Assembly (NCBI GenBank): GCA_031418215.1
Contig: JANOXC010000096.1
Coordinates: 1-45,650 of the forward strand
DNA from: JANOXC01 sp031418215
Lineage (GTDB): Bacteria; Bacteroidota; Bacteroidia; AKYH767-A; OLB10
Direction of reading: 5' to 3'
DNA: 45,650 bases
Shown here: one piece after another, positions 1-10,045 of the stretch
Numbering within the stretch: the stretch's first letter is position 1
Layout of the letters: each line of letters begins with the position of its first letter
Translations under genes and position numbers: made by a program
The notes under the pieces: model-generated
What the model saw: the letters and a program-made list of their open reading frames with translations, nothing else
Told to the model about the DNA's origin: nothing
The model's database searches: none

Positions 1-272
1 GGAAAGAACTATTTGGCCCTGATTCATTTATGGAGTTTTTAGTCCACAAATGAAATCGAAAAAAAATTATACTCATGTATTTTATTAATAACCAATGCAT
101 TATGAAGATTTTAGAAATTTTAACCGGACACTAATGATAAAAGATGTTTAATCAATCACTAATTGTAAAATCAATATTACTATACTAGTAAAAAAAGTCA
201 TCAAATAAAATAACTGGGTAGGAACTTTTCTTATATGAATTAATAATAAAATTAAAGTATAACATAAATGTC
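1..272. other. Non-coding AT-rich stretch at window start
   Basis: No reading frame of useful length and no convincing RNA or repeat is visible here. It lies downstream of the minus-strand pseudogene that ends at 273 and is probably an intergenic 3' region continuing outside the window. Confidence 0.5.
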
Positions 273-1192
273 CTATTGTTTCATAACTTTCACTGTGTTT
301 GATTTGCCATCACATGTAATTTATAGGAAATACATTCCTGGCATTGCTTTGAAGTCCCAATTTATTTTATCAGTATTTTCATAAACATCATTGTAGGCAA
401 GTTGCCCTGTTATCGTTCTTGCTTTTAATGCTATGTTATGAAACTCCCGGCCCAAATCAAGGGTAATTATTCCATTAGTTGGATTAGGTAAAACTGAAAT
501 TAGTGATGAATGCAGCTCATTAATGTCAACTGCCGGTAACGGGACTAAGCGCAAATAAGGCATGAAAAAAGCTGTTAGAGGAGGAGTAGTACCGCACTGA
601 TTGGAAATGTTAGATTTGATTAGTATTGTTTCATTTGGATCTCCAAGACTATAATGCCTTATTGTTCCAGTAGCACTGCTTGAAGGATTTACACCCCAGC
701 TAACATCAATAAGCAAATTACTTACGACATTCCACTGTATCAAATTATTCAATTTAATCATTTACCATCCCGTATCTGTAGCAGGATTAAGATTAACTAA
801 ATTCACAATTGTGATGAGTCCAATATCATCGTAAACTTGTGTATTAGTTGCTGTAGTGTTTTTCATTTTAATGGAATAATTTTTAAGGGGCCCTGCTATT
901 TGGGATACAACATACCAGCCAATGCTATCAATAAAAAAAGCAGTACCTGCGCCACCTTGTTAAGTTCCTGAGCTGTATATACCTAATGGAGGTGAACAGA
1001 CTTATCATTGTAATTATATGGCACTGCATCACTTGGAGCAAGACTAGAAACTACATGTGTTCCTGGCCATCCAGCACAAAGTCCGATCTCCACAATATTC
1101 TGAGCTTTTATTGAATTGGAAATTGTAAATGACAATAGCAATAGAAAAAAGAGGGCTATCTGACATCTGATTGTTGATACAGGTATTTTCAT
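273..1192 (-). pseudogene. Decayed T9SS-secreted protein gene
   Basis: One gene can be read across this interval on the minus strand if four lesions are repaired. The N-terminal part (983-1192) starts with a good signal peptide, hydrophobic LFFLLLLS followed by a KAQN cleavage region. Near position 1000 the frame shifts. After the shift the frame runs on, through TAA stops at 960-962 and 762-764, into the piece at 324-761, which ends in a T9SS type A sorting domain (VLPNPTNGIITL ... PGMYFL). A third TAA at 321-323 cuts the sorting domain, and the same frame continues ITCDGKSNTVKVMKQ to a TAG at 273-275, which is exactly how such domains normally end. The middle (SIKMKNTTATN, NLLIDVSWG) resembles the beta-sandwich repeats of Bacteroidota surface proteins. 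With three stops and a shift, no functional product is expected. Sequencing error cannot explain it easily unless the consensus here is poor. Confidence 0.8.
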
Positions 1193-1435
1193 AATATGTT
1201 TTGATAGGATGGTTTTTATGTCTAAGTTTAAATTATAAATGTAATATTCTTTGAGAATATTTGGTCAGGTATTAGACAATTATATTTTCGTACCAGTTTG
1301 TTATTGATTTAACAGTTTTGTTAATGGGCTTGTTGCGGGCTAACTTTGTGGTTAAGGAGGAATGTTACATATTAACCTTGAAATCAAATTAATAATCTGT
1401 AAAAGGTATGCCCCTTATTAGCTTAAAACATGAAA

Positions 1436-3196
1436 CTACTTCACCATTAATTTTTGCTGCTGAACAAAGGTTGCTGATTTAATACGGAAAAGATAAACAC
1501 CACTTGGTAATTGGTCTGTATTCACAAAAAGGTTTTGTTCCCCACTTTTCATTATCCCCTCGTAAATTGGCAGAACGATCTTTCCGTTTACATCTGTAAA
1601 TTCAGCATAAATTTTTGCTGATGAAGCCAGATGAATAGGAATACAAGTTATACCTTTTGAAGGATTAGGGTAAGCAGGTAACATATTTGCAGAATAAATG
1701 TTTTCTTGAATTGCAGTAGGCAGTATTACATCGAATTTCCAATAACCGGTTGGTGCAGGCATTGGGCGAACTTGTTGCTTGCCTGATACTGCATCAGCAG
1801 AAATATAATAATATACTGTGCTGCCTGCCGGCTGCGCAGGTATTTGCCCACTCCAATTTGCTGTTGAGCTTATTGGTGACATGGGAGTGGAAACATAAGC
1901 CTGGGAAGTATCAGTCCTGTAATATATATAAGCATTGGCGATTCCTGTACGATGTTGAATCCTTGCTGTTATTACATAATCGTTAACTGTATCTGTTGTA
2001 TTTGACAAGGCTTGGTGTGAAATCAACAATGGATCATTTGTTCCCAGTTCTTTCGTAATGCAATGCAATGCACCCAGTGCGGGAATACTGCTGAGAGAAT
2101 TAATACCAACAATTTTGTAGCCCGGTAAACCTTCTCTGTAAATCCTTAAAGCAGTTGTATCCTGGGGAATATTGTAAGTTGGTACAATCAAAGTTTTATT
2201 AATAAAAGAAGAATTGGTGTAAGTAAAATAATCTGCGCCTGATGAAGGGGGGTACAAACCATTATCCGGTGGCATAGGCATACGTATTACTTTGTAGGGC
2301 GTGCCATAACAACTCATGTAGTTTGATAATATATATTGAAGGTTTGCTTCAATTTGAGGTCCGTCAGCCATGCCGGGCGGATATTGACCCATCAGCAACG
2401 TTTCTTCATCGAGTAGTTTCATGTGCATGTCAATATGATGAATGTTATCATAAGGTAAAGTAGTCATCTTAATATATCTGCTAATACCCATAAAGCGTGA
2501 CATGATCGTATCAATCTCTGCAGATGTGTGGCTTACATTGAATCCGCCTGCTAAACTATTGTCAGTTAATATCAGGTTTGATGAAAATCCTGTACCCAAT
2601 CCGTCGCACATAAAATTTCCTCCGGTATGAACAAGGTCCCATGGTGCAGTTGTGGTTTGGTATAAAGACGTACCAAGCAGGTTGGAAATGGCTATTGGAA
2701 CGGCGTCATCATCGGGCCGCGGACGATTATATATCCAGTCAATGGTAATAAGTGTATCTACATCATTCGTGTAAGCACTCCAGGGTCCAAAGTCTCTCGA
2801 CCAAACAGAATTTAGTGGTGTGTTGACAAACTGTACATTCGACGTATCAACACCTCCAGCGGTTAGATAGGAGGTAATACTTGCTACATTATCGGGCGAT
2901 TCATACAATAAAATTACCTTGCACTCAAGTCTTGCAGCCCTGACAATTTCACGAAGCATAGATGAATAGGATTTCCAGGTAATAAGAAGGCCCTGCAATT
3001 CTTCCCATTCGGCAATTGTTCTTACGGGGCTTGAAGGTGGCAATATTGATATAATGCCGGGTGTCTGGCTGCTTCTCCAGTCATTGTATGCAGGTAATTG
3101 CAGCTTTTCTGTTTCTGTTAAACGATGATCATTTTGCGCTTGTGTAGGAGCGTTTGCAAAAATGAAAACCAATATTATATATATATAACGGATCAT
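1436..3196 (-). CDS. Secreted peptidylarginine deiminase-like protein (PPAD family), T9SS cargo
   Basis: A 586-residue member of the Porphyromonas-type peptidylarginine/agmatine deiminase family (guanidino hydrolases that turn arginine side chains to citrulline with release of ammonia). A signal peptide covers residues 1-20 (cleavage TQA/QN). The catalytic domain spans about 55-400. Visible active-site elements are WSRDFGPW (Asp135), HHID (His254, Asp256), YTNSS (Asn328) and GALHC (nucleophile Cys379). IYNRPRPDDD (Arg158, Arg160) matches the segment that in P. gingivalis PPAD holds the two arginines binding the substrate carboxylate, so peptidyl C-terminal arginine is a more likely substrate than free agmatine; this is inference. 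An Ig-like region (about 400-495) and a type A sorting domain (YPNPSKG ... SGVYLFRI, about 510-586) follow, so it should be exported through T9SS and anchored or released at the surface. It is monocistronic. Cytosolic agmatine deiminases lack the signal peptide and tail. Confidence 0.85.
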   Translation of the reverse strand: MIRYIYIILVFIFANAPTQAQNDHRLTETEKLQLPAYNDWRSSQTPGIISILPPSSPVRTIAEWEELQGLLITWKSYSSMLREIVRAARLECKVILLYESPDNVASITSYLTAGGVDTSNVQFVNTPLNSVWSRDFGPWSAYTNDVDTLITIDWIYNRPRPDDDAVPIAISNLLGTSLYQTTTAPWDLVHTGGNFMCDGLGTGFSSNLILTDNSLAGGFNVSHTSAEIDTIMSRFMGISRYIKMTTLPYDNIHHIDMHMKLLDEETLLMGQYPPGMADGPQIEANLQYILSNYMSCYGTPYKVIRMPMPPDNGLYPPSSGADYFTYTNSSFINKTLIVPTYNIPQDTTALRIYREGLPGYKIVGINSLSSIPALGALHCITKELGTNDPLLISHQALSNTTDTVNDYVITARIQHRTGIANAYIYYRTDTSQAYVSTPMSPISSTANWSGQIPAQPAGSTVYYYISADAVSGKQQVRPMPAPTGYWKFDVILPTAIQENIYSANMLPAYPNPSKGITCIPIHLASSAKIYAEFTDVNGKIVLPIYEGIMKSGEQNLFVNTDQLPSGVYLFRIKSATFVQQQKLMVK

Positions 3197-3329
3197 ATAA
3201 TGTGAATTTGATGACTAAAATACACAAAATGTTCTTGCCTTTTTGTAAAATATTAAAACTTCAGCTTATCGCATGAATTTAAAGGCAACCCTTTATAGTA
3301 AAAACCATAATTGAAAGCCGGAAAAGCAG

Positions 3330-6300
3330 TTATTTATAAAGCCAGGCTTGCATCAAAGAAAGAAGTGTGGTGATATTAACAGGTTTGGTGATATAGTCAG
3401 AAGCCCCGGCTGCAATGCATTTTTCGCGATCACCATTCATGGCATTGGCTGTAAGTGCGATGATAGGAATATTATCAAATAATGAATTTTTTTTAATTTC
3501 TGCCATCGCTTCATAGCCATTCATGCCAGGCATCATTATATCCATCAGAATAATATCAATTACCGTTTTCGTGTTTAGTTTGTCAAGTGCTTCCTGTCCA
3601 TTTATAGCACCAATAATGATCATGCCTTCTTGTTCCATAATGTTAGTCATGGAATATATATTGCGCATATCGTCATCAACAAGCAAAACTGTTTTTCCGT
3701 TCAGCATTTCTTTCATTCGATTTCCTGAATCACCCTGCAATGAAATGGTTAAATGTTGGGATGTGCTATCATTGTTTTCTATATACGGTGTTGCGCCATT
3801 TAAAACGGTTGTGATTTCCCGAAGGCATTCATCAGGATTCCCGTCGAGATAAATCAAAGGAATGTTTAATTGATTTGTAGCGGTAATTATAAATTCTTGT
3901 TCTTCATCATTGATTTTGGTTGACTGATCTATGATGATACACTTATAGTTATTGTCGGAACTTAATTTGCTTAAACAGTTTTCGTATTCCGTGATATATT
4001 CACAATAAACTTTTGATTTGGTATTACTGATCTGAAACAGTAAGTCATTTAATTTTTCTGAATTCTTCCCAAATGCAAGAATATTTTCAATTTTAAAATT
4101 CATATTATCACTAATTCGTTTGAACAAAGAATTTAATTCATCACTTCCTGCAGGTTTTCTGCAAAAACTTTCTGCTCCCATTTCATTGCTTAAAATTTTC
4201 TTATCAGTTGAAGAAACAACATGAATGGGTATGTGTTTTAATTGGTCATCGGATTTTATATGCTGTAGTACCGTCCATCCATCCATTACCGGTAATCGCA
4301 TGTCAAGGATAATGGCATGTGGCGAATAGTATTTAGTATACGCCAGGCCGACATCACCCTGTGTCGCCACGATGGCTTTCATGCCGTGTAAATGGCATTT
4401 GTTTACCAGCATTTGTGCAAAAATGTAATCATCTTCTATGATCAGTACTTTTTTATCTGTCCCAACTAAAGAGCCTCTATCATCACGCAGGACAATGGTT
4501 GATTTTTCCACACCATTCGATGAATCAAACAGCAGTTTTATTTTTTGATTGTTTGTTTGTGTATCATGATTTGCAAAATCGTTATTAAAAGGAATATATA
4601 AAATAAACTCACTGCCTTTTCCTGCCTCACTTTTTAATTGAATTTCTCCACCTAAAAGTTGCGCCAGTTCAAGACAAATAGATAGTCCTAAACCTGTTCC
4701 GCCATAACTGCGGCTTGTTGATCCGTCAGCCTGTTTAAATGCTTCAAATACCAATGATTGTTTTTCTTTCGGAATACCGATACCATTATCCTGTACTGTA
4801 ATCGCAAGCACATTATTTTCACCTAACAATTTTGCATTTTTAAAAATGCTTTCATTTGGAGCAGCATAAAAAAGCAAATTCACTTCACCTCCTGCATAGG
4901 TGAACTTAAGAGCATTGCTAATCAAGTTTTTTAAAATTTGCTCAACACGACCCTTATCTGTATTAAGCTGTGAGGTTTTTGGTATTGAGTAAGAAATGTT
5001 AAAAGTAATCTGTTTGTCAAGAGCTAATTCGCCGAATAGTAGTTGCATATCATCAGCCATTTCACTTATCGAAAAGAGCTCTGATTGCAATTCAAGCTTA
5101 CCGGCCTCTACCTTTGATAGATCAAGTATGTCATTGATTAATTCTAGCAAATCACTGCCTGACTTGTAAATGACATTAGCATGCTCAATCTGCTTTTCAT
5201 TCAATGTATTATTTTTATTATCCGCCAGAATTTTTGCGAGAATGAGAATGCTATTTAATGGTGTTCTTAATTCATGCGACATGTTCGCCAGGAAAGCAGA
5301 TTTATATTTATTGCTTTGTTCCAGTTGTTCTGCTTTAAAAAACAGACTTTGCCTGGCATCTTCAATAGCTAAATTGTTTTCTTCAAGGAGCTGCGCTTTT
5401 TCTTTAAGTCTGCTGTTTACTTGTTTTAACTCATTCTGTTGGGTGCGTAATTCTTCTTCAGATGAAACAAGCGCCAAAGATTTTTTCGTGAGCTGTTGAT
5501 TAATTGTTCTTAATTCCTGCTCTTGTGCAGCTAATTCATCAGCTTGTTTACGTGATTCCTCCAGTAATTGTGTAGTAATAAGGTTAGCGCGCACATTGTA
5601 TAGACTGGCTGCCACAGGTTCTGCAATTTTTTGTATCAACTCTTTTTGTTTGGCACTCATTTTTTTGAGAGAGGCAACAGCAATGGCCCCAACTACTTTG
5701 CCACTCGTTGCCAATGGTACAATCATCAGGTTACAAGTAGTACTTTGACCTAGACCCATGTCGATGGTAAAAAATGGGTCTGCTATATCTTCAATATCAA
5801 TTAATCGATTTGATGCAATTGCCTGACCTACCAATCCTTCTTTTAACTCAAAACGCTTACAGTTTATTAATTTATTATTTAAAGCATAATGAGCCCCTAG
5901 TTGTATATGCATCTCTTCCATATTGTCGTTATTAAGCAGGAAAATAGCTGATTGTTGCACATTAAGATATTCGGCAAGCAGGTTGATGATGTTGTCCAGT
6001 AACTTTGTGAAATCATCTGATGTGCTGCGCATTATATTATTCAAACGCGCAAGACCTTCATTGATCCACGCATGCTCTGCTTCCAAATCTCCGGCTGCTT
6101 TAATGCTTTTTCGCATGGCCAATAAGGCATGTCCATGTTCATCATCATCGCTAAGTGGTTCAAAAGGCACCTCCAAATTTCCCTTTCCTATCTCTTCTGC
6201 AAAATGAGAAGTGCGCTTGGCGCTTTCTGTCAGTAATTTTAACGCCATTAGCATTTCACCAACAGCATTTTTAGGAATGCGCATTCGATATTCAGGCAGT

Positions 6301-7025
6301 CTTCCTTTACTCATGTCAAGAATGATTTCCCGAACACGCATCACAGGAACAATAAAAGAGCGGGATAACACGAAAGCAGCAAAGAATAGTGAACCCACAA
6401 TCAAAATGGCAATACCAAATACAACAATCATTAAAGTGTTTAATTGCTGTAACATTTGATCCTGCTTTACTTTTGTCTCAGCCTTTTGTTCCATTATAAT
6501 ATTTTTCAAACGCAAGTCAATTGATTCAGAGTTGGGAATGATGGTGCTTTCCAGTATTTCTAAGGCTTCAAATTTTTTCATAGGGTCCTGGTAATCATCA
6601 AATGAAGCAAGCCGTTTCATGATTGACTGCTGATTTTCCTTAAGCTTATCATAGTCGGTCAAAACACCATTCACGTCAGAAATCATTTTATTGTTTGACC
6701 ACTTTTTCATCAGCGACTGCAACCTTATTTTTAAAGGGGCATAGTCATTGTTGTTAAGATTATTGATAACTTCTTTTTCTAATGAATTTGAAGGAAGGTA
6801 AACCCAATTGGTAGTTAACATTCTTGATTTTGTTACCAACAGATTTAATTGCGAAAGCGCTTCCATAGAAGGATTCATGTTACTGACAATCTCCTTTGAA
6901 GTACGTTGACTTTGTAATATGGTATAACTGCTGAATACAGCATTAAAAAAAGCAATCGCAACAACAGCCAGGAATACCAAATAGATTTTCCGGTCAATCT
7001 TCTTAAATGCGTTTTCTTTTTTCAT
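3330..7025 (-). CDS. Hybrid sensor histidine kinase (HAMP-GAF-HisKA-HATPase-REC-REC)
   Basis: An inner-membrane hybrid kinase of 1231 residues. Order: membrane span about 14-36, a helical periplasmic domain, second span about 198-222, HAMP about 223-275, GAF about 335-475, a long coiled coil about 485-575, HisKA with ANMSHELRTPLNS (phospho-acceptor His584), an HATPase domain with N-box (EQILKNLISNALKF) and G boxes (DNGIGIP, GGTGLGLSI), a first receiver with LDMRLPVMDG (Asp908), a weakly conserved receiver-like segment about 985-1085 without the acidic pocket, and a C-terminal receiver with MDIMMPGMNG (Asp1162) and the conserved Lys in ITKPV. No output domain or Hpt is present, so phosphate must be passed to another protein or the receivers act by contact. 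It is the last gene of an operon, 11 bases after the YfiR-like gene, which suggests that protein or the TonB-dependent receptor supplies its periplasmic signal. Confidence 0.9.
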   Translation of the reverse strand: MKKENAFKKIDRKIYLVFLAVVAIAFFNAVFSSYTILQSQRTSKEIVSNMNPSMEALSQLNLLVTKSRMLTTNWVYLPSNSLEKEVINNLNNNDYAPLKIRLQSLMKKWSNNKMISDVNGVLTDYDKLKENQQSIMKRLASFDDYQDPMKKFEALEILESTIIPNSESIDLRLKNIIMEQKAETKVKQDQMLQQLNTLMIVVFGIAILIVGSLFFAAFVLSRSFIVPVMRVREIILDMSKGRLPEYRMRIPKNAVGEMLMALKLLTESAKRTSHFAEEIGKGNLEVPFEPLSDDDEHGHALLAMRKSIKAAGDLEAEHAWINEGLARLNNIMRSTSDDFTKLLDNIINLLAEYLNVQQSAIFLLNNDNMEEMHIQLGAHYALNNKLINCKRFELKEGLVGQAIASNRLIDIEDIADPFFTIDMGLGQSTTCNLMIVPLATSGKVVGAIAVASLKKMSAKQKELIQKIAEPVAASLYNVRANLITTQLLEESRKQADELAAQEQELRTINQQLTKKSLALVSSEEELRTQQNELKQVNSRLKEKAQLLEENNLAIEDARQSLFFKAEQLEQSNKYKSAFLANMSHELRTPLNSILILAKILADNKNNTLNEKQIEHANVIYKSGSDLLELINDILDLSKVEAGKLELQSELFSISEMADDMQLLFGELALDKQITFNISYSIPKTSQLNTDKGRVEQILKNLISNALKFTYAGGEVNLLFYAAPNESIFKNAKLLGENNVLAITVQDNGIGIPKEKQSLVFEAFKQADGSTSRSYGGTGLGLSICLELAQLLGGEIQLKSEAGKGSEFILYIPFNNDFANHDTQTNNQKIKLLFDSSNGVEKSTIVLRDDRGSLVGTDKKVLIIEDDYIFAQMLVNKCHLHGMKAIVATQGDVGLAYTKYYSPHAIILDMRLPVMDGWTVLQHIKSDDQLKHIPIHVVSSTDKKILSNEMGAESFCRKPAGSDELNSLFKRISDNMNFKIENILAFGKNSEKLNDLLFQISNTKSKVYCEYITEYENCLSKLSSDNNYKCIIIDQSTKINDEEQEFIITATNQLNIPLIYLDGNPDECLREITTVLNGATPYIENNDSTSQHLTISLQGDSGNRMKEMLNGKTVLLVDDDMRNIYSMTNIMEQEGMIIIGAINGQEALDKLNTKTVIDIILMDIMMPGMNGYEAMAEIKKNSLFDNIPIIALTANAMNGDREKCIAAGASDYITKPVNITTLLSLMQAWLYK

Positions 7026-7036
7026 GACGTTGTAAT

Positions 7037-7588
7037 TTATTTTGATGCCGCCGCTAATTCGTAAAGCTGGTTAGATATTTTGAAGCCATATTTTTTAAGT
7101 GATGATTCATTTAATTCAAATTTCATTCGCTCGTCTTTTTCAATAATATTAATGCAGAAGTTTTGAATTGTATTTCCCTTTTCTTCGGTGATAATCAATA
7201 CTCCATAAGGGTCGTTTAAATCACCATACATCTTTAAATATTCTTTCTCTCCATTGGTGATGTAAAGCATATCGAATTCTTTTATTTTGTTTGTTGAAGA
7301 AAACCGACGGATTTCAACAGGAAGGTTTTTTATTTTCCGGTTTTTTAGAATGTCATACAGCCGTTCGTAAACAAGAGATTTTCCAACAACACCAATCACA
7401 AAATGATCAGTAATTTTACCTTGAGGCCATTCAATTTGTTTAGTAAAATTGTAAACAAAAAGTGCCTTTATCATATTTTCATCCTGATTCTCATCAAGAC
7501 GAAAGGAGGCGGGAAGCAATAAAGCAACCATGACTGCAAGCATAATGCTCAGCCTTGAAAAGATAGTGCGTTTATTTTGTGACTTCAC
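7037..7588 (-). CDS. YfiR-like periplasmic protein (DUF4154)
   Basis: 183 residues with an N-terminal membrane/signal segment (about 12-28, LSIMLAVMVALLLPASF). The family hallmark follows: KALFVYNFTKQIEWP, FVIGVVGKS and later GVLIITEEKG and INIIEKDERMKFELN. YfiR of Pseudomonas is a periplasmic protein that holds an inner-membrane diguanylate cyclase inactive. Here no GGDEF protein is nearby; instead the gene sits 7 bases after a TonB-dependent receptor and 11 bases before a hybrid histidine kinase. The likely role is to pass envelope or receptor state to the kinase's periplasmic domain; that coupling is inferred from gene order only. Confidence 0.85.
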   Translation of the reverse strand: MKSQNKRTIFSRLSIMLAVMVALLLPASFRLDENQDENMIKALFVYNFTKQIEWPQGKITDHFVIGVVGKSLVYERLYDILKNRKIKNLPVEIRRFSSTNKIKEFDMLYITNGEKEYLKMYGDLNDPYGVLIITEEKGNTIQNFCINIIEKDERMKFELNESSLKKYGFKISNQLYELAAASK

Positions 7589-7595
7589 TGCTTAT

Positions 7596-9584
7596 TTATT
7601 TCTGGGGGTCATTCCAACGATAACTAATCTTAATCATTATTTCACGTCCGGTCCCCGGAAGCGGGGCGTGAAGACTATTATAAGGTTGCATATAAAATTC
7701 CTTCAGATCAAATAGATTATATATTCCAACAGATAAGGAAATATTTTGATGTAGGAAATGTGGAACTTCAGCGTTGACGTTTATCCTGAAATTACGCGCT
7801 TCAGAACTGTATATTGGTTCACTCGCAGTATTCAATGACTTAATAAAATAACGTTTTCCCCTTACGATAGCTTCAGCCGTAATATTTAAATTGCGACTGA
7901 CATTTGTTGAAATAACAAAGTATGCTTTATGATTTGGAAGGCCAAGCAATGAGGCAGCCTTTCCAGGTACAGCATACTCATCCAACACCTCTTTATTAGC
8001 AGCAGAATATAAAGCATATCCTGTTCTTATTTGTGTGCGATGATTTTTATACTTTAATTCTGTCTCTATTCCTTGTGTACCCGTTGAGTTTTTATTTACA
8101 TATGCGTCATTGTTGACCACCGTATCATAGTAATAAATGATTGGACTTTTTGTCTCAATGTCATAAGCATTCACAACAAAATATAAATGTTTGTTGATTT
8201 GGCATCCAGCTTCAAATTCCATTATAGCAGTTTTTTCAGGCTTAATGTCTGAGCCCAAATCAATATTTTCTGCACCTGGTGCCCTGTATGCCACACTGTA
8301 AAGCGCCTTGAAATGAAAAGCACCAATGCTGCGTGTAATTCCAAATCGTGGGACAAAATTCGACTGATAGTTGCTGTTGTAGTTTTGCCTCACTCCCATT
8401 GTAAGGGTTGCAATTTTATTTTTCCAAAGGAATTGCCCGTAAAAGGCGGTGTTATTATATATAAGTGTATTTTTTTGTGTGCTGGAAAAAACCGCATCGG
8501 GAGCATTGTCTTTCGAGTAATCATGAAACGCTTCTATACCGAAGGTAAAGTTTATATTAACTGTAGGGTCCCATTGCAGTTGACTGTTTGCTGTATAGCG
8601 TTGGTTAGTTATATCATAGAATTTATGACTTTCCTCATTCGCACTTTTAACATTCCAGGGCGATTGTTGTTTGAAGGTAAGCCATGTTACCAAATGATAT
8701 TTGTCTGAAATTTCAAGCTGGTGTTTTAGTTCTGTGAAATAGCTATTGAATTTGTGTATATAAGGCTTATCACTAATTTGCTGGTATTCATCAGCAGAGG
8801 AATTCATATATATATCCGAGATTGCACGGATAGATAAATTTTTATATCTCATTCCAATATTCAAAAAGCTGTTATTAAGTTGCGATTGACTTGTAAGATC
8901 ATAGGAGTACCCAAAAGCATCTCTATATATATCATCGCTGCGGTTACCTTCAAGGTAACTTCCTTTTATGTCGAATTCAAAATCCCGAAATGCTTTTCCT
9001 GCACAAAAAGTGCCTCCTTTGCGTGCAAAACTTTCCTTCATTTGTCCATATATCAAGGAAGCACCTACACCGTTTATTTCTGCAGGTGTTTGTGTGATGA
9101 TGTTGATGACAGTGTATTCGGCATAATCACCATATATTACCGATCCGGGGCCGCGTATGATCTCAATTCGTTTAATATTAGTAAGCGGATAATGATTGCC
9201 AAACTGCAAGGTTGAATACAATCCTTCATTCATCACTTGTCCGTCAATAAGCAACAAGGCTTTTCCTTCATGTGCCCAATTGCCTCTTACTCCCAAACCA
9301 ACAACTCCCTCTACATCCATTCCAAAATCAAAACCCGGTACCGTCTCAAGAACGTCCATTAAGTCGCGAGCACCACTGGCCCTAACCTCCTCACCCGTGA
9401 TCACCGTAATAATTCCCGGCGACTCAGCAGCGGATAACCCCTTTACAGAAGCCACTTTTATTTTGATATTCATCAGATCGCTGAGCGACATGGCGTCGTA
9501 GTTAAGCGTATCCTGTGCTTTTGTCGTAATTGTAACAAAGAGAAAAAACAGGATTTGTACGAGTATTTTAATTCGAGTTTGCAT
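7596..9584 (-). CDS. TonB-dependent outer-membrane receptor
   Basis: 662 residues with a signal peptide (1-23, ending TKAQ). A plug domain follows at about 45-165: SPGIITVITGEEVRASGARDL, DVLETVPGF, GVRGNWAHEGKALLLIDG and RIEIIRGPGSVIYGDYA, the classic plug signature. The rest is a 22-strand-type barrel ending in aromatic-rich beta-strands (SVGIYNLFDLKEFY, IMIKISYRW). It lacks the N-terminal carboxypeptidase-like domain found in SusC-type receptors and has no SusD partner, so a cofactor, siderophore or small ligand, or a purely sensory use, is more likely than glycan import. It heads the operon with the YfiR-like protein and the hybrid kinase. The start at 9584 gives the best signal peptide. 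Confidence 0.88.
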   Translation of the reverse strand: MQTRIKILVQILFFLFVTITTKAQDTLNYDAMSLSDLMNIKIKVASVKGLSAAESPGIITVITGEEVRASGARDLMDVLETVPGFDFGMDVEGVVGLGVRGNWAHEGKALLLIDGQVMNEGLYSTLQFGNHYPLTNIKRIEIIRGPGSVIYGDYAEYTVINIITQTPAEINGVGASLIYGQMKESFARKGGTFCAGKAFRDFEFDIKGSYLEGNRSDDIYRDAFGYSYDLTSQSQLNNSFLNIGMRYKNLSIRAISDIYMNSSADEYQQISDKPYIHKFNSYFTELKHQLEISDKYHLVTWLTFKQQSPWNVKSANEESHKFYDITNQRYTANSQLQWDPTVNINFTFGIEAFHDYSKDNAPDAVFSSTQKNTLIYNNTAFYGQFLWKNKIATLTMGVRQNYNSNYQSNFVPRFGITRSIGAFHFKALYSVAYRAPGAENIDLGSDIKPEKTAIMEFEAGCQINKHLYFVVNAYDIETKSPIIYYYDTVVNNDAYVNKNSTGTQGIETELKYKNHRTQIRTGYALYSAANKEVLDEYAVPGKAASLLGLPNHKAYFVISTNVSRNLNITAEAIVRGKRYFIKSLNTASEPIYSSEARNFRINVNAEVPHFLHQNISLSVGIYNLFDLKEFYMQPYNSLHAPLPGTGREIMIKISYRWNDPQK

Positions 9585-9863
9585 AGTATAGAAGTAACAA
9601 TCTTTTTATACGTCTAAAGCGTAAACAGTTGCATGTTTTAACAAATAAAACTGCAGATGTGCTGAAATCACCGATTTTGTCTTTTTAAAAAGATGAAAAG
9701 AGTCGAAGATGAATAATATTAATAAGCTTTTACTAATTTAAAAAAGCGCTGTTTTTTTTGACATAGTGATGATGAATTTTCTATTTATTGCCTATGATGT
9801 TCGAATTTATTTTGTAATGAATCAAGGATGTAAAACCATCTTCAAACCCACCCATCAATAAAT

Positions 9864-9899
9864 AGTCCCTCTCCCTTGGAGAGGGGTTGGGGTGAGGTC
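9864..9899. repeat. GC-rich intergenic hairpin repeat
   Basis: The stretch CCCTCTCC-CTT-GGAGAGGG forms a stem (9867-9886) followed by GGTTGGGGTGAGGTC. Its minus-strand translation LTPTPLQGRG is a familiar false peptide produced by a dispersed intergenic repeat in many Bacteroidota genomes. It stands out by G/C content from the surrounding AT-rich DNA. Its function is unknown. Confidence 0.6.
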
Positions 9900-10045
9900 A
9901 AAAAGCTGATGTTTTGGATTGATGAACGGATGTATTTGCAATGAATCCGGAGAGAGGATGCCCTTCAACAAAGCCCAGCTATTTTCGATGTCTCGGGGTT
10001 TTCTTTTTATGCAATCACAAGCGAAAACTGTTTGCATTGCTAAAA

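Noticed and set aside
273..1192. Stop-codon reassignment (TAA read as sense)
   Set aside because: Many intact genes in the window end at TAA with no coding sequence after it; only this locus has coherent sequence past TAA, together with a frameshift.
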